A stretch of 64,000 nt of DNA from JAAXGI01 sp965206975 (GCA_965206975.1 OZ242253.1:2480001-2544000), one strand, 5' to 3'; counted from the first letter of the stretch, positions 52,113 through 61,614 are shown. Notes: a model not told the origin generated them from the sequence alone. Made by a program: numbers and translations.

Positions 52113-54389
52113 TCAGAGCCCGAACTGCAGCGTGTGTGCGTACTTGATCAGGATGGTCCGCTCGTCGCTGAGCGGCCGAACCGGGCCCAAGGATCCCCGG
52201 TCCGTGACGAGCCCCTCGTTCCAGACGATGTAGAGGTCCGTGCCTTCCGTCGGGTTATAGCGGAAGCGAAGGTTCGCGACGATGGAATCGTCCGTCTTGC
52301 TGTACTGCACGAAGGCGATGGCCGAGCTCCGGGTGGAGAGCGCCACCCGTGCCCTGAAGCGAAGCAGGTGCGATGTGAAGCCCGCCGCCCGCTCCGGAAA
52401 CTCCACGCGGTCGAGCCGGTAGTGCGCCGCGAGGTTCAGGTGCGCGGACGGACCCCAGACCGGCCCCGCGGTGAGCGAGGCCTGCCATCCGTCGAAGAAG
52501 CGCCCCGCCTCGACCGTCCCGTCGGCGCGGAAGGCGTCCGCCTGCGGCGCCTGGTAGCGGAGGCGCACGCCCCCGAAGCGGTGGACACCTGCCGTGACGG
52601 AGGTGCCCTCGGGGAGGTCGAAGGGGGCTTCGAGGTTTTCGTAGCGAAGCGGAGCCGAGAGCTGGATCCGGTGCTGGCGCCACGTCATGAGAGCCACGTT
52701 CGGTTCGACTTCCACCGTCTCGACGGCCCCGTCGCGCGTGCGGCGGAGGACCCCGCCGTCGAGCTGAAGCCGGAGCGTGTAGAGCGGTGACCCGGGTTCG
52801 AATCGCCACCCATACGCGAGTCCGCCCTCCGCGCGAGCGAAGCCCGTTCGCTGGAGGAAGCCCATTCCCGGTCTGAAGCCTCCTCCCACGCGGACGAGGT
52901 CGAGGCGGTACGTCAGGCGGTCGAGTCCCCGCCTCTCCCAGAAGAGCCGCGCGACGCCCCGGTCGAGCGCCCCGACAGCGCCTGCCGTCGAAGGCAAGGC
53001 CCCGTCACCGCTGTCGAAGCTCTGGGCCCAGGTCAAGACGAGGTAGTCGTTGTCGGCGACGCGGAAGATCCCGTCCGTCCCGTAGGCCACGTTCCGATCT
53101 CCGCCAGCGCCGACCCGGCTCGTCAGCATCCCCCCCACGTAGGAGTTGGCGTTCCATACCCGGCGCCTGAGGCGCACGGCGCCGAGATTCTCCGAAGGGA
53201 GGAGCGCCGATGCCTCGGTCTGGAGGTTCAGGATTCCGATGTCCGATTCCCCGATGCGCCCGACGAGCCGACCGCCTCCGAGGATCGGGACCGGTTCCCC
53301 GCTGGCGAGCCCCACCGTCCGGGAGTGGAAGAGCCGGTCCTCCCCGCCGAGCGCGAACTCGAAGTTCGAGGCCCGCTCCTGGAAGAAGCGCCGCTTCTCG
53401 GGAAAGAAGAGGCTGAAGCGGGTCAGGTTCACCTGCTGATCGTCGGCCTCCACCTGCGCGAAGTCGGTATTCACCGTGAGGTCGAGCGTCAGATTCTGGG
53501 TGACGCCGAGGCGAAGGTCCGATCCGGCCTCCCGTACCCGTCCGTTCGTCCGCCGGGCACCCGCTCCGGACGTGTCGTGCGTGTAGCCGCCGCCCGCGAG
53601 CACGTACGGGGTCAGGTACGCCGGGGTCCCCTGCGGGCGGACGCCTTCGAGGACGATCTTCCGCATCCGGGACGGCTTCGCGTGTGCGGCGTTCCCCAGC
53701 TCGGGCCGGATCGCCGGGTGCGTGTGCCGCTCGTTCTTGCGCGCGATGTTCCGAACCATCGACACGCCCATCACGACCCGACCGTCGACGGACTGGAGGA
53801 GGACGCTCGAGAAGGGGATCCGGATCTCGGCGTACCAGCCCCCCTCGTCCCTCGAGACCTCGACGTCCCAGAAGGCGTTCCAGCTGTTGTCGGAGCTCTC
53901 GCCGTCGTTCGTGCGCTGGGAGTCGCTCCGGTTCCCGCCGGGCCCCGTCTTGAACTGGAGGGAGTTCTCCTCGTCGTTCAGCGTGTCCAGGTAGATGGAG
54001 CACCAGTCGCTCCGGAAGCCCGTTTCGTCGCGCTCGAGCGAGTACATCCGGATCCCCGCCGGATCCGAATCGAAGGCGAGGCACGCGAAGTAGAGGTACT
54101 CGTCATCGTATGCGATCCGGAACTCCGTTCGCTCCGTGGGCGGCACGCCGAAGGTCGGGTAGTGGGTGAACACCGGGACCGGTGCGATCGCGCGCCAGGC
54201 GGCCTCCTCGGCACGCCCGTCGAGCTGGATCGGCTCCTCGATCCGGACCACGCGATAGGGCGCCTCGCCCGGTCCCGCGGACGCGATCTCCTGGCCCCCG
54301 GCCGGGGCGATCAGGAGGAGGCCGGACGCGCTCCCTGCCAAGAGCGCCGCGCGGCGAGGCCGCCGCCCGCGGATGCGCCTGGCGGGCAC
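52113..54389 (-). CDS. DUF5916 outer-membrane protein with N-terminal CBM9-like domain (second copy)
   Basis: 758 residues from GTG 54389. Signal peptide (LLAGSASGLLLIAPAGGQ), then CBM9-like domain (EPIQLDGRAEEAAWRAI, TEFRIAYDDEYLYFACLAFD, GGWYAEIRIPFSSVLL) and the DUF5916 signature LTVNTDFAQVEADDQQVNLT with FPEKRRFFQE. The C-terminal half is alternating beta-strands ending in LIKYAHTLQFGL, as expected for an outer-membrane barrel. It is paralogous to 26320-28689 but without the glycine-rich loop. It starts 13 bases after the MBL gene and is the last gene of a six-gene minus-strand run. Confidence 0.85.
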   Translation of the reverse strand: MPARRIRGRRPRRAALLAGSASGLLLIAPAGGQEIASAGPGEAPYRVVRIEEPIQLDGRAEEAAWRAIAPVPVFTHYPTFGVPPTERTEFRIAYDDEYLYFACLAFDSDPAGIRMYSLERDETGFRSDWCSIYLDTLNDEENSLQFKTGPGGNRSDSQRTNDGESSDNSWNAFWDVEVSRDEGGWYAEIRIPFSSVLLQSVDGRVVMGVSMVRNIARKNERHTHPAIRPELGNAAHAKPSRMRKIVLEGVRPQGTPAYLTPYVLAGGGYTHDTSGAGARRTNGRVREAGSDLRLGVTQNLTLDLTVNTDFAQVEADDQQVNLTRFSLFFPEKRRFFQERASNFEFALGGEDRLFHSRTVGLASGEPVPILGGGRLVGRIGESDIGILNLQTEASALLPSENLGAVRLRRRVWNANSYVGGMLTSRVGAGGDRNVAYGTDGIFRVADNDYLVLTWAQSFDSGDGALPSTAGAVGALDRGVARLFWERRGLDRLTYRLDLVRVGGGFRPGMGFLQRTGFARAEGGLAYGWRFEPGSPLYTLRLQLDGGVLRRTRDGAVETVEVEPNVALMTWRQHRIQLSAPLRYENLEAPFDLPEGTSVTAGVHRFGGVRLRYQAPQADAFRADGTVEAGRFFDGWQASLTAGPVWGPSAHLNLAAHYRLDRVEFPERAAGFTSHLLRFRARVALSTRSSAIAFVQYSKTDDSIVANLRFRYNPTEGTDLYIVWNEGLVTDRGSLGPVRPLSDERTILIKYAHTLQFGL

Positions 54390-54402
54390 AGCCCCCCCTC
54401 CC

Positions 54403-55524
54403 CTAGCGGTACGTCTTGGTGAAGCCGTTTCGGCTGTTCGCTACCGAGAAGGTGCCGTCGCCCCGGGCGGAGACCTTGAGCCAGTGGGCCGGGCCGCTGT
54501 GGGGGGGCGGAGGCGCGACGTCCGGGCCCCGGGCCGGTCCCTCCCACGGGCTGAGCGGCATCGAGTCCAGGGGCTCATCGATCCCATTTGCGATGAAGAG
54601 CCCGGGGACGGTGTACTCCTGCCCGCTCAGCTCCGAGAAGTGGAGTTGCCAGAGATCCTCGAGTCCGGGGGCCGAGTGTAGGATGCGCATCGCGTCGGGC
54701 TGGCCCCCCTTTCGGGTTCCGTTGTTCATGATCGCCACGCGGGGCGCGATCGCGTGCGCGAGCACCGGGGCGTTCGAGCTCGGCTGCCCGTGGTGGGAGA
54801 CGACGAACACGTCCACCTCCCCGACCGGATTGTTTGGGCACATGAGCTCGAACTCCGTGTTCCACGTCAGATCGCCGAGGTGGAGGAGGCGAAAGGCGTC
54901 GTGCCTCACGAAGATCCCGACCGACTGCGCATTCTCGCCCGCGTCCTCGTCCTGGGGCACGAAGCTCGAGCAGTACGGATTTGCCTCCCCGCCCCCTGGC
55001 ACGGGACGGTCGATCACCCGCTTGGCCGAGGCGAGCACGGTGATTTCGACGCCCGCGAGGCCGATCTCGTCGCCCGGCGCCACGATCGTACGCTCCGCGC
55101 GGCGGTAGAGCGCCGGGTAGGTCTCCTCGAGGAAACCGAGCGCCGCCTCGCTCGACTCCACCGTCGGTCCGTGGTCGACGAAATCCCGGATCTGGACACG
55201 GCTCGCGAGCGCCTCCATCGCGCCGTAGTGGTCGCCGTGCCAGTGCGTGGTGATGAGGTGGTCGATCCCGGTGACGCCCGCGTCGTCCATGGCGGATACG
55301 ATCCGCCCGGCGTCCCGCACCGCATTCGCCCCGCCGTTTCCGGTATCGATGAGGAGGGATTCGCCCTCCGGCGACACGAAGAGCGTCGCTCCCCCGCCCT
55401 CGACGTCGATGAGGTAGACCTCGAGCGTCTCCTGGGCGCCGAGTCCCCCGGTGGAGCCCGGAGCGAGGAGGGCGGCGAGTCCGAGCGCGAGTGAAGCGAT
55501 GGGGGTGAGTGTCCGTTGGGTCAT
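54403..55524 (-). CDS. Secreted MBL-fold metallo-hydrolase (ComEC/Rec2-like domain)
   Basis: 373 residues with a signal peptide (to about ALLAPGSTGGLGAQE). It opens with VYLIDVEGGGATLFVSPEGE and LLIDTGNGG, and has ITTHWHGDHYGAMEAL (HxHxDH zinc motif), LLHLGDLTW and VFVVSHHGQPSSNAPVL. These match stand-alone ComEC C-terminal-like hydrolases. The substrate is unknown; a phosphoesterase or nuclease role outside the cytoplasm is possible. A GAGGAGGAC ribosome-binding site is seen. It directly precedes the DUF5916 gene. Confidence 0.86.
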   Translation of the reverse strand: MTQRTLTPIASLALGLAALLAPGSTGGLGAQETLEVYLIDVEGGGATLFVSPEGESLLIDTGNGGANAVRDAGRIVSAMDDAGVTGIDHLITTHWHGDHYGAMEALASRVQIRDFVDHGPTVESSEAALGFLEETYPALYRRAERTIVAPGDEIGLAGVEITVLASAKRVIDRPVPGGGEANPYCSSFVPQDEDAGENAQSVGIFVRHDAFRLLHLGDLTWNTEFELMCPNNPVGEVDVFVVSHHGQPSSNAPVLAHAIAPRVAIMNNGTRKGGQPDAMRILHSAPGLEDLWQLHFSELSGQEYTVPGLFIANGIDEPLDSMPLSPWEGPARGPDVAPPPPHSGPAHWLKVSARGDGTFSVANSRNGFTKTYR

Positions 55525-55644
55525 CGTGTCCTCCTCCGCATTGTCATGGGTGGCTCCCCGGGTTTTCGCACCCCGGCTTGCCCGGCCCGGCCCGATGACG
55601 GGAAGGGTGCCGGGGGAGGCGGCCGGAGGCCGCTCCCCGAGGGG

Positions 55645-56520
55645 TCAGGCCTCGCAGCTGCTTCCCGTCCGTTCTCCCCGGACCCATGCGGCGAGCATCT
55701 GCCACTCCGGGTCGTCCGTGGAGTCCCAGCGCCGCGGTCCGTTGTGCGTGTAGTCCCCGCCCGCCTCGTAACGGAGCGGGTGCATGAGGAGGCGGCTCCG
55801 CGTCGGCTCACCCGGCTCGATCAGCCGCATCACGACCTCGAAGTTCCGCCGGGACTCCTCCTCGTCCCAGAATCCCCGGCCGTCCGGGACGGGGGGCGCG
55901 AACCCGGCCGAACCGTTGCCGTGGCATTCGGTACACGGGAGCGCCCCGGGGGTCGGAATCATGAAGACGGGCTGAACGCAGCTCCGGAAGAACTCGAAGT
56001 CCACGCTCGGCGGGGCAGCGGCGCTCCGCGCCACGCCCGCCGCATCCGCCCCGGCGACCCAGTCGGCGACCGCCCGCCACTCGGGGTCGTCCTTCGATTC
56101 CCAGAAGACCCCGCCCGTATGGTTTCCCCGCCCCCCGGCGGACTCCGTGAGGGGCGCGAGGAGGAGCCTGCTTCGGTCCGGATCCCCGGGCGTCACGAGC
56201 CGGGCGACCTCGAGGAAGTTCCGCCGCGACGCTTCGGGGCTCCAGTACGGCTCGCCGTCTGGCCCCTCGCCAAGGTCCTCGAGCTGGAGAGGCCCGTTCG
56301 TCTGCCACGTATGGCACATGACGCAGGACGGACCGCCCGGTGTTTCGACCGAGAAGCCGCCCCGCGCCCTTGTGAAGATCGGCTCGACGACGGCGAGATA
56401 GACCTCGAAGTCGAGGCCCGCGGCCCCGGGATCGGGGGGCGCCCCTTCGTCGCTGCCACACGACCCAAGCGCGAGGAGAGCGGCGACTCCGAGAGAGCGG
56501 AACCGCGTTTGGCCCGTCAC
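55645..56520 (-). CDS. Diheme lipoprotein built from an internal duplication
   Basis: 291 residues. Lipobox LLALGSC. Two similar halves each have a single c-type heme motif (CVMCH near 86 and CTECH near 200). Each is followed by SRRNFLEVARLVTPGDPDRS or SRRNFEVVMRLIEPGEPTRS and closed by DDPEWRAVADWV or DDPEWQMLAAWV. The identical layout shows an intragenic duplication. It resembles cytochrome-like heme carriers described as DUF1588/DUF1592-associated modules only loosely, so I leave the family open. It is probably an electron carrier attached to a membrane. It sits between the YVTN propeller and MBL genes. Confidence 0.72.
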   Translation of the reverse strand: MTGQTRFRSLGVAALLALGSCGSDEGAPPDPGAAGLDFEVYLAVVEPIFTRARGGFSVETPGGPSCVMCHTWQTNGPLQLEDLGEGPDGEPYWSPEASRRNFLEVARLVTPGDPDRSRLLLAPLTESAGGRGNHTGGVFWESKDDPEWRAVADWVAGADAAGVARSAAAPPSVDFEFFRSCVQPVFMIPTPGALPCTECHGNGSAGFAPPVPDGRGFWDEEESRRNFEVVMRLIEPGEPTRSRLLMHPLRYEAGGDYTHNGPRRWDSTDDPEWQMLAAWVRGERTGSSCEA

Positions 56521-56605
56521 CTGCGCCCGCTCCCGCTTCGGGCCTGTCCTGCCGGGATCAGCGCCGTATGGACCCGCTTCGGGGCGTGTCCCACCCGGAT
56601 GCGCC

Positions 56606-57607
56606 TCACGACCTCGAGGGCTCCAGGTCGATGACCACGGTCTCGCCCGCGCCGGTCACCGCCACGAAGAGGTATCGGCCGTCCGGCGAGGGGGTCGCCC
56701 AGTCCGCCCCGCCACCCCCCATCCCCACATGCACGGAGCCCAGGTACTCGAAGTCCGGGAGGGAGTACCCGTAGACGGAGCTCGTAATGCGGCTCACGTC
56801 CCAGACGGCGGACTCGTCGAAGAGGACGGTGAGCCCGTGGCTCGGGCCGTCCTGCCTCCCGTCGGCGTTGATGGTGCCTAGGGGCGGGGAGGGGGGGCTG
56901 ATGAAGTCGACGACCTCCCTCTCCTCCCAGTCGATCACGTAGAAGCCGTGTTGCTCGCTCGCCTGGGCAAGGATCCGCTTCGGCGATCCGTCCGGGTTCG
57001 ACTCGATCGCGAGGGGACGGGTCCGGTGGCCCCTCACGGGGATCCCCCACGCGATCTCGTCGGTGCTCGTATCGATGACCTCGATCGACGGCTCTTCGGG
57101 ACGCTCGGGGCCCGGGGCCAGGCTTGCGACCGCCCACCTCGAGTCCTTCGTCACATAGATGTTGTGGACCCCCCGCGCCATCCGGACGGTCTGTACGAGC
57201 TCGTGGGAGTCAATGTCGATGACGTCCGTGTAGGGATCGCTCCGGATCCCCACGTAGAGCTTCCGGAGCTCCCTGCTGATCGCGACGTTGTTCAGCTGGC
57301 CGGACAGCGGGATGTGGTCGACGACTTCGAGGGTCCCGGTGTCGACCACGTCGATCGTCCGGTGCATCTCGTTCGAGAAGTAGTAGTAGAGTCCCTCGGG
57401 ATGTTCGGCCACGCCGTGCGCGTGGGGGACGCCTTCCACGACGTCCAGCACCTCGTGCGTGTAGGGGTCGATGATGTGCGCGTTCGTCCCGGCGGAGTTC
57501 GTCTGGATAATCCTCGCCACCTGGCTGTCCTGCGCGGCGAGCGGCCCCGAGGGAGCGAGTGCGGAGAGGGCCCAGGCGAAGAGGAGGCCGATCCTCGTTT
57601 TCGACAT
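56606..57607 (-). CDS. YVTN-type beta-propeller protein, secreted
   Basis: 333 residues with a signal peptide (LLFAWALSALAPSGPLAAQ). Blades have the YVTN pattern: AHIIDPYTHEVLDVVEGVPH, TIDVVDTGTLEVVDHIPLSG, VIDIDSHELVQTVRMARGVH, IEVIDTSTDEIAWGIPVRGH and the final SPDGRYLFVAVTGAGETVVIDLE. Such propellers bind ligands or act as periplasmic carriers; in PQQ-dependent oxidation clusters they often accompany the dehydrogenase. ATG 57607 was chosen because the signal peptide follows directly, although the frame extends to 57817. It lies 76 bases after the amidohydrolase gene. Confidence 0.8.
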   Translation of the reverse strand: MSKTRIGLLFAWALSALAPSGPLAAQDSQVARIIQTNSAGTNAHIIDPYTHEVLDVVEGVPHAHGVAEHPEGLYYYFSNEMHRTIDVVDTGTLEVVDHIPLSGQLNNVAISRELRKLYVGIRSDPYTDVIDIDSHELVQTVRMARGVHNIYVTKDSRWAVASLAPGPERPEEPSIEVIDTSTDEIAWGIPVRGHRTRPLAIESNPDGSPKRILAQASEQHGFYVIDWEEREVVDFISPPSPPLGTINADGRQDGPSHGLTVLFDESAVWDVSRITSSVYGYSLPDFEYLGSVHVGMGGGGADWATPSPDGRYLFVAVTGAGETVVIDLEPSRS

Positions 57608-57683
57608 GCTGCCTCCGCGCGCGGGGTGTAATGAGGATCGCCGGCTACCGGGGGCGGGGGCGGGTAGCCGTGTTTTCCGAAAT

Positions 57684-59156
57684 CTAGCGTCCGGCCCCCC
57701 CGCCCGCACACTCGGATGCCCACCGCGCCCGCATCGCCGGGCGGTCCACTTCGGAGCCCCGAAGGAAGACGCGGGAGATCCGGCGGGTGTTTCGGATGTC
57801 CTCGAGCGGGTTCGCATCGAGGACGACGAAGTCCGCGGACTTTCCCTCCGCGATCGAGCCGAGGTCGGATCGGCCGAGGAGTTCGGCTCCCGCGCTCGTC
57901 GCCGCGGTGACCGCCTCGTTCGGGCTCATCCCGAGCCAGTGCACGTAGGCCTCAAGCTCCATGTGGGTGCCCCACCCATGCAACCGGTTTCCCCCCGCGT
58001 CGTGGCTCCCGAGGGCGAAGCGGACGCCGACGTGCCGGAACGCCCTCGCATTCTCGCCCCCGGTCCCGCCCCCGAGGGGGGCAGGTGGGCGGCGGGCCAG
58101 CTCGGCGCCCCAGCTCTCGAGGAAGGCCGGGCAGTCGACCGCCTGGAGGAGCGGATCGTCGAGCCAGTCGGGCGGCTCGCCCCCCCGGCGTTCGCCGGCG
58201 CCTCCCCGAAGCGCCGGGGTGAAGACCGGGACGTACCAGAGTCCGGGCCGCTCCTCGAGGAGGGCGAGGAGCTCCCCGTCGGCGGTCGCGTCCTCGATCG
58301 GGTGCGTCCACGCGTCCACGCCCCCCCGGATGAGCTCCTTGAGCTCCGGGACCGTCTTCACGTGGGCGATCGTCCGAACCCCGAGCCTGTGCGCCTCGGC
58401 GATCGCTGCTCCCGAGATCTCCGCGTTCAGGACGAACGGCCCCTCGGCCCCGGGAACCCTGAGTCCGCGCCGATCCTCGACCCAGAGCTTCACGAAGGGG
58501 ACGCCGTGCACGGCCAGCTCCCGAACGGCCACTTCGGCGAGCCACGGGGTGAAGATCGCGTACGGGGTATCGTTCCTCGCGGGGACCACCGGACCGGTTC
58601 CAGGCCAGGCCAAGCCCCGGCCGACCGTCTCGAAACGGGCACCGGTGAAGGAGGGCCGTTCCGACTCCGCGCGCATCTCCCACACCCAGGCGTCGGGCGG
58701 ATCGGACCCGAGGCTCACCGTGATCGCGTGCCCGGTGTAGGCGTACCGCTCGAGGTGGTCGATCAGGTTCGCCGGCGTGTAGTTCGCCTTGAGCTGTGTC
58801 TTCTGGGAGACCTTCTCATAGCCCGGGTGGCTGTGGAGATCGACGAAGGCCGGGATCACGGTCCGGCCCCGGAGGTCCACCCGGACGGCATCGTCCGGCA
58901 CCTCGATCTCGCCGGCGCGCCCGACGCGAAGAAAGCGGGTGCCGGAGACGAGGAAGGCGGAGGACTCGATAGGCGGGCTTCCGTCCCCGACGACGAGGCG
59001 AGCTCCCTCGAAGAGGATCGGGGGCTCCTGGGCAGCGAGCTCCCACGGGGCCGGGAGAAGCGCTGCGGAGGAGAGTAGCACGCATATCGCTCGGGGGAGT
59101 CGGGGGAGGAGGATCGCCGACCAGGACCCCGCGGACGCACGGTACGACCGCTTCAT
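57684..59156 (-). CDS. Amidohydrolase family protein, secreted
   Basis: 490 residues. Signal peptide (about ICVLLSSAALLPAPWELAAQ), then LFEGARLVVGDGSPPIESSA, IPAFVDLHSHPGYE (HxH), FVKLWVEDRRG (Lys), TIAHVKTVPE and AWTHPIED (His), and FALGSHDAGGN, where the catalytic Asp follows an unusual SH pair. The end EGKSADFVVLDANPLEDIRNT is typical. It is a paralogue of the lipoprotein at 49740-51101, sharing the FVKxWVxDRxG block. The frame continues upstream through the PQQ gene's antisense, but ATG 59156 begins the signal peptide. Confidence 0.87.
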   Translation of the reverse strand: MKRSYRASAGSWSAILLPRLPRAICVLLSSAALLPAPWELAAQEPPILFEGARLVVGDGSPPIESSAFLVSGTRFLRVGRAGEIEVPDDAVRVDLRGRTVIPAFVDLHSHPGYEKVSQKTQLKANYTPANLIDHLERYAYTGHAITVSLGSDPPDAWVWEMRAESERPSFTGARFETVGRGLAWPGTGPVVPARNDTPYAIFTPWLAEVAVRELAVHGVPFVKLWVEDRRGLRVPGAEGPFVLNAEISGAAIAEAHRLGVRTIAHVKTVPELKELIRGGVDAWTHPIEDATADGELLALLEERPGLWYVPVFTPALRGGAGERRGGEPPDWLDDPLLQAVDCPAFLESWGAELARRPPAPLGGGTGGENARAFRHVGVRFALGSHDAGGNRLHGWGTHMELEAYVHWLGMSPNEAVTAATSAGAELLGRSDLGSIAEGKSADFVVLDANPLEDIRNTRRISRVFLRGSEVDRPAMRARWASECAGGGAGR

Positions 59157-59236
59157 GCGGACCTCCCGGATGGATCGCCGGACTCGCTGGGATCCGCCCA
59201 AGGTAGGGTGCCGCGCCGTGGCCAGCCAGCGCCGTC

Positions 59237-60967
59237 CTACGGGAGGGCGAATACCCACATAACGCCCGTTCCCTGGGGGATATCGGTGCCGGTCAGAGGG
59301 GAGTACGAGGTCGTCTGCGCGATCCGCCCTCCGGCCCCGACGGCCACGTACTGCCTCCCGTCCACCTCGAAGGTGACCGGCGCGCCCGAGATGTCTCCGT
59401 TCAGGCGGGCCTCCCAGAGAGGTTCGCCGGACTCCGCATCGAGGGCGAAGAACTCGCGGTTCGCCGTGCCCCCGAAGACGATGCCTCCCCCCGTCGCGAG
59501 CGCAGCGGCCGTCATCGCCGTGTCGTCGTCCGGACGAAACGCCCACGCCCGCTCTCCCGTCGAGGGATCGAAGGCTACGAACTCGCCGACGTAGTCGAGC
59601 CCAGGAACGCGCTTCGGGGACGCGCGCATCCCCACGTACCGCTCCCCCGGAGCGAACTCCTCGTACCCGAAGACGACGTCCATACAGCTGTTGTTGATCC
59701 CCACGTAGTATAGGCCGGTGATCGGGCTGTAGCTCGGGGAGTTCATGTTCCGGGCCCCGTGATAGTGCGGGCAGACCTCGAAGACCCTGCCCGAGTCGAC
59801 GTCCTCCGGCTCGGGGATCTGCGCCGGGTTGAAGATCGCCCGCCCCTCGTCGGTCCATCCCGTGATGAGGTTGTCGTACGCGGTCCGGAAGGCCCGTATG
59901 AACTCGCCCGTCACGCGATCGAGGACCACGCCCCACCCGGTCTTGTTCGTGTGGACGAGCACCCTCCGCGGCACGCCGTTCTCGACGAGGTCGAGGAGCA
60001 TGCTCTCGTACGGGGTGTCCATGTCCCAGTTGTCCTCCGGGATCACCTGGAAGTGCCAGCGCATCTCTCCTGTCTCGATGTCGAGGGCGAGGATCGAGTT
60101 CGTGAAGAGGGCGTCGCCGCTGCCCCGCAGCGTGGAGGCCCAGGGGACGGGCTGGCCCGTTCCCACGTAGATGAGACCGAGCTCGGGATCGTAGCTGATC
60201 GTGTGCCAGGTCGCGCCACCGAGGGGCGGGAGTGCGCTGTCCGCCCAGCTCTCGGATCCGGGCTCTCCGCGTGCGGGCACGGTGAAGACGCGCCAGAGAA
60301 GCTCTCCCGTCTCCACCTCGTGCGCCGAGACGGCGCCCCTCGCGGTCCGGTCCCCCCCGGTGAACCCCAGGATGATCTTCCCGTCGGCGATGAGGGGGGG
60401 ATGGCTGTGCCCCTGGCCCGTGCGGTAGTTCCCCGTCTCTCTCTCCCAGAGCTGCGTGCCCGTCCGGGCATCGAGCGCCACCAGATAGGAGTCGGCCGTG
60501 CCCCAGTAGACGACATCCTGGTAGATGGCGACGCCCCGGTGGCGCGGGTACGCTTGGGAGCGCTCGATGTCCTCCGGGAAGCTCCTCTCGTGGATCCAGG
60601 CCACGTCGCCCGTTGCCACCTCCAGCGCGACCACACGGCCACTCCCCTCGGTGACGTACATGAGGCCATTCGCCACGACCGGCCCGGGGACCCAACGGCT
60701 GTTGTCCCGCATCGAGTACGCCCAGACGAGACGGAGATCGCCCACATTGCCCCGGTTGATCTGGTCGAGCGGGCTGAAACCCGTCACGTCGTACGTCCGC
60801 CGGTAGCTCAGCCAGTCGCCGTCCCCGGGTTCGAGGAGTCGCTCCCGGGTTACCGGCTCCCACGCCCCCGCCTCCACCTGCGCGAGCCCGGGCGCCGCCG
60901 GGAAGAGGGCGGCGAGTGACGCCGCCAGAAAGGGGAGAGTGAGGCGCTTGCAGCGAACACGGATCAT
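59237..60967 (-). CDS. PQQ-dependent dehydrogenase-like secreted beta-propeller
   Basis: 576 residues with a signal peptide (LPFLAASLAALFPAAPGLAQ). An eight-bladed PQQ-type propeller shows tryptophan-docking repeats: TGDVAWIHERSF, TGTQLWERETG, TGELLWRVFTV, TGEMRWHFQVIPEDNWDMD, TGERAWAFRPD and SGEPLWEARLNG. The WDMD segment corresponds to the catalytic-Asp region of quinoprotein alcohol dehydrogenases. The CC disulfide of methanol dehydrogenases is absent. It probably oxidises an alcohol or sugar in the periplasm and passes electrons to cytochromes c. ATG 60967 has AGGGGG upstream. It is the first gene of the minus-strand run. Confidence 0.85.
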   Translation of the reverse strand: MIRVRCKRLTLPFLAASLAALFPAAPGLAQVEAGAWEPVTRERLLEPGDGDWLSYRRTYDVTGFSPLDQINRGNVGDLRLVWAYSMRDNSRWVPGPVVANGLMYVTEGSGRVVALEVATGDVAWIHERSFPEDIERSQAYPRHRGVAIYQDVVYWGTADSYLVALDARTGTQLWERETGNYRTGQGHSHPPLIADGKIILGFTGGDRTARGAVSAHEVETGELLWRVFTVPARGEPGSESWADSALPPLGGATWHTISYDPELGLIYVGTGQPVPWASTLRGSGDALFTNSILALDIETGEMRWHFQVIPEDNWDMDTPYESMLLDLVENGVPRRVLVHTNKTGWGVVLDRVTGEFIRAFRTAYDNLITGWTDEGRAIFNPAQIPEPEDVDSGRVFEVCPHYHGARNMNSPSYSPITGLYYVGINNSCMDVVFGYEEFAPGERYVGMRASPKRVPGLDYVGEFVAFDPSTGERAWAFRPDDDTAMTAAALATGGGIVFGGTANREFFALDAESGEPLWEARLNGDISGAPVTFEVDGRQYVAVGAGGRIAQTTSYSPLTGTDIPQGTGVMWVFALP

Positions 60968-61248
60968 TGCGAACCCCCTGTCGAGTCCTCGTGCCGAGTG
61001 GATCATCATACCGGCAAGGGCCGCTCTCCGCGACGCTCGGGCCGGCCGGGGGCGGTGCGGGCCGGGGCGTGCCCCGCCTCCACCCGCCGGATTCGCACGG
61101 CAGGCCGTGCCTCTCCGCTCGCTCTGGCGCGGGTGCGGTGTCGGAGCCGCCTCTGAACGGGTGCGGTCCAGGGAGGATGGTATTGTCATAGTGTCGGTGT
61201 GATGAGTCGTCGTCGGTGCACGGGAATCACAGGGATCTGGAGATGATC

Positions 61249-61614
61249 ATGCGAAAGGAGAACTCCGCTCGAAGGTGGGTCCTCGGTGCAGGTCTGGTGG
61301 CACTCGTCCTCGGCGGCCTTGCGGCATCGCAGGAGGGAGTGAGCGGCGAGGTGACCTTCACAAGGGACATTGCCCCGCTTTTCCAGCAGGACTGCGAGGC
61401 CTGCCACCAGCCGGGTCAGATCGGTCCGATGTTGCTCATGACCTACGACCAGGCGTGGCCCTGGGCACCGATGATTCGCGAGAAGGTGCTCGCGCAGGAG
61501 ATGCCCCCGTATCACTACGACACGAACATCGGGATCCAGGCGCTAAAGGAGGACAAGCGCCTCTCCCCCTCTCTCTGGACCCCAACTCTTGTCGCCAATC
61601 TACTGTCCAGATAA
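61249..61614 (+). pseudogene. Truncated cytochrome c, copy of the heme domain of the cytochrome-PHM protein
   Basis: 121 codons. Signal peptide, then FTRDIAPLFQQDCEACHQPG, QIGPMLLMTYDQAWPWAPMI and MPPYHYDTNIGIQALKEDKRLS. These match the heme domain (about residues 37-107) of the protein at 47279-48613 nearly motif for motif, including CxxCH, GPMxLMTY and MPPxH. After LKEDKRLS the similarity stops and the frame ends in unrelated PSLWTPTLVANLLSR. The PHM-like part is missing and is not found downstream. ATG 61249 has a GGAG site. A small functional cytochrome is conceivable, but a deletion remnant is more likely. Confidence 0.65.

Noticed and set aside
57684..60863. Reading the amidohydrolase as the C-terminal part of a 1059-residue fusion protein
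   Set aside because: The N-terminal 569 residues are an out-of-frame reading of the PQQ propeller gene. A signal peptide starts at 59156.
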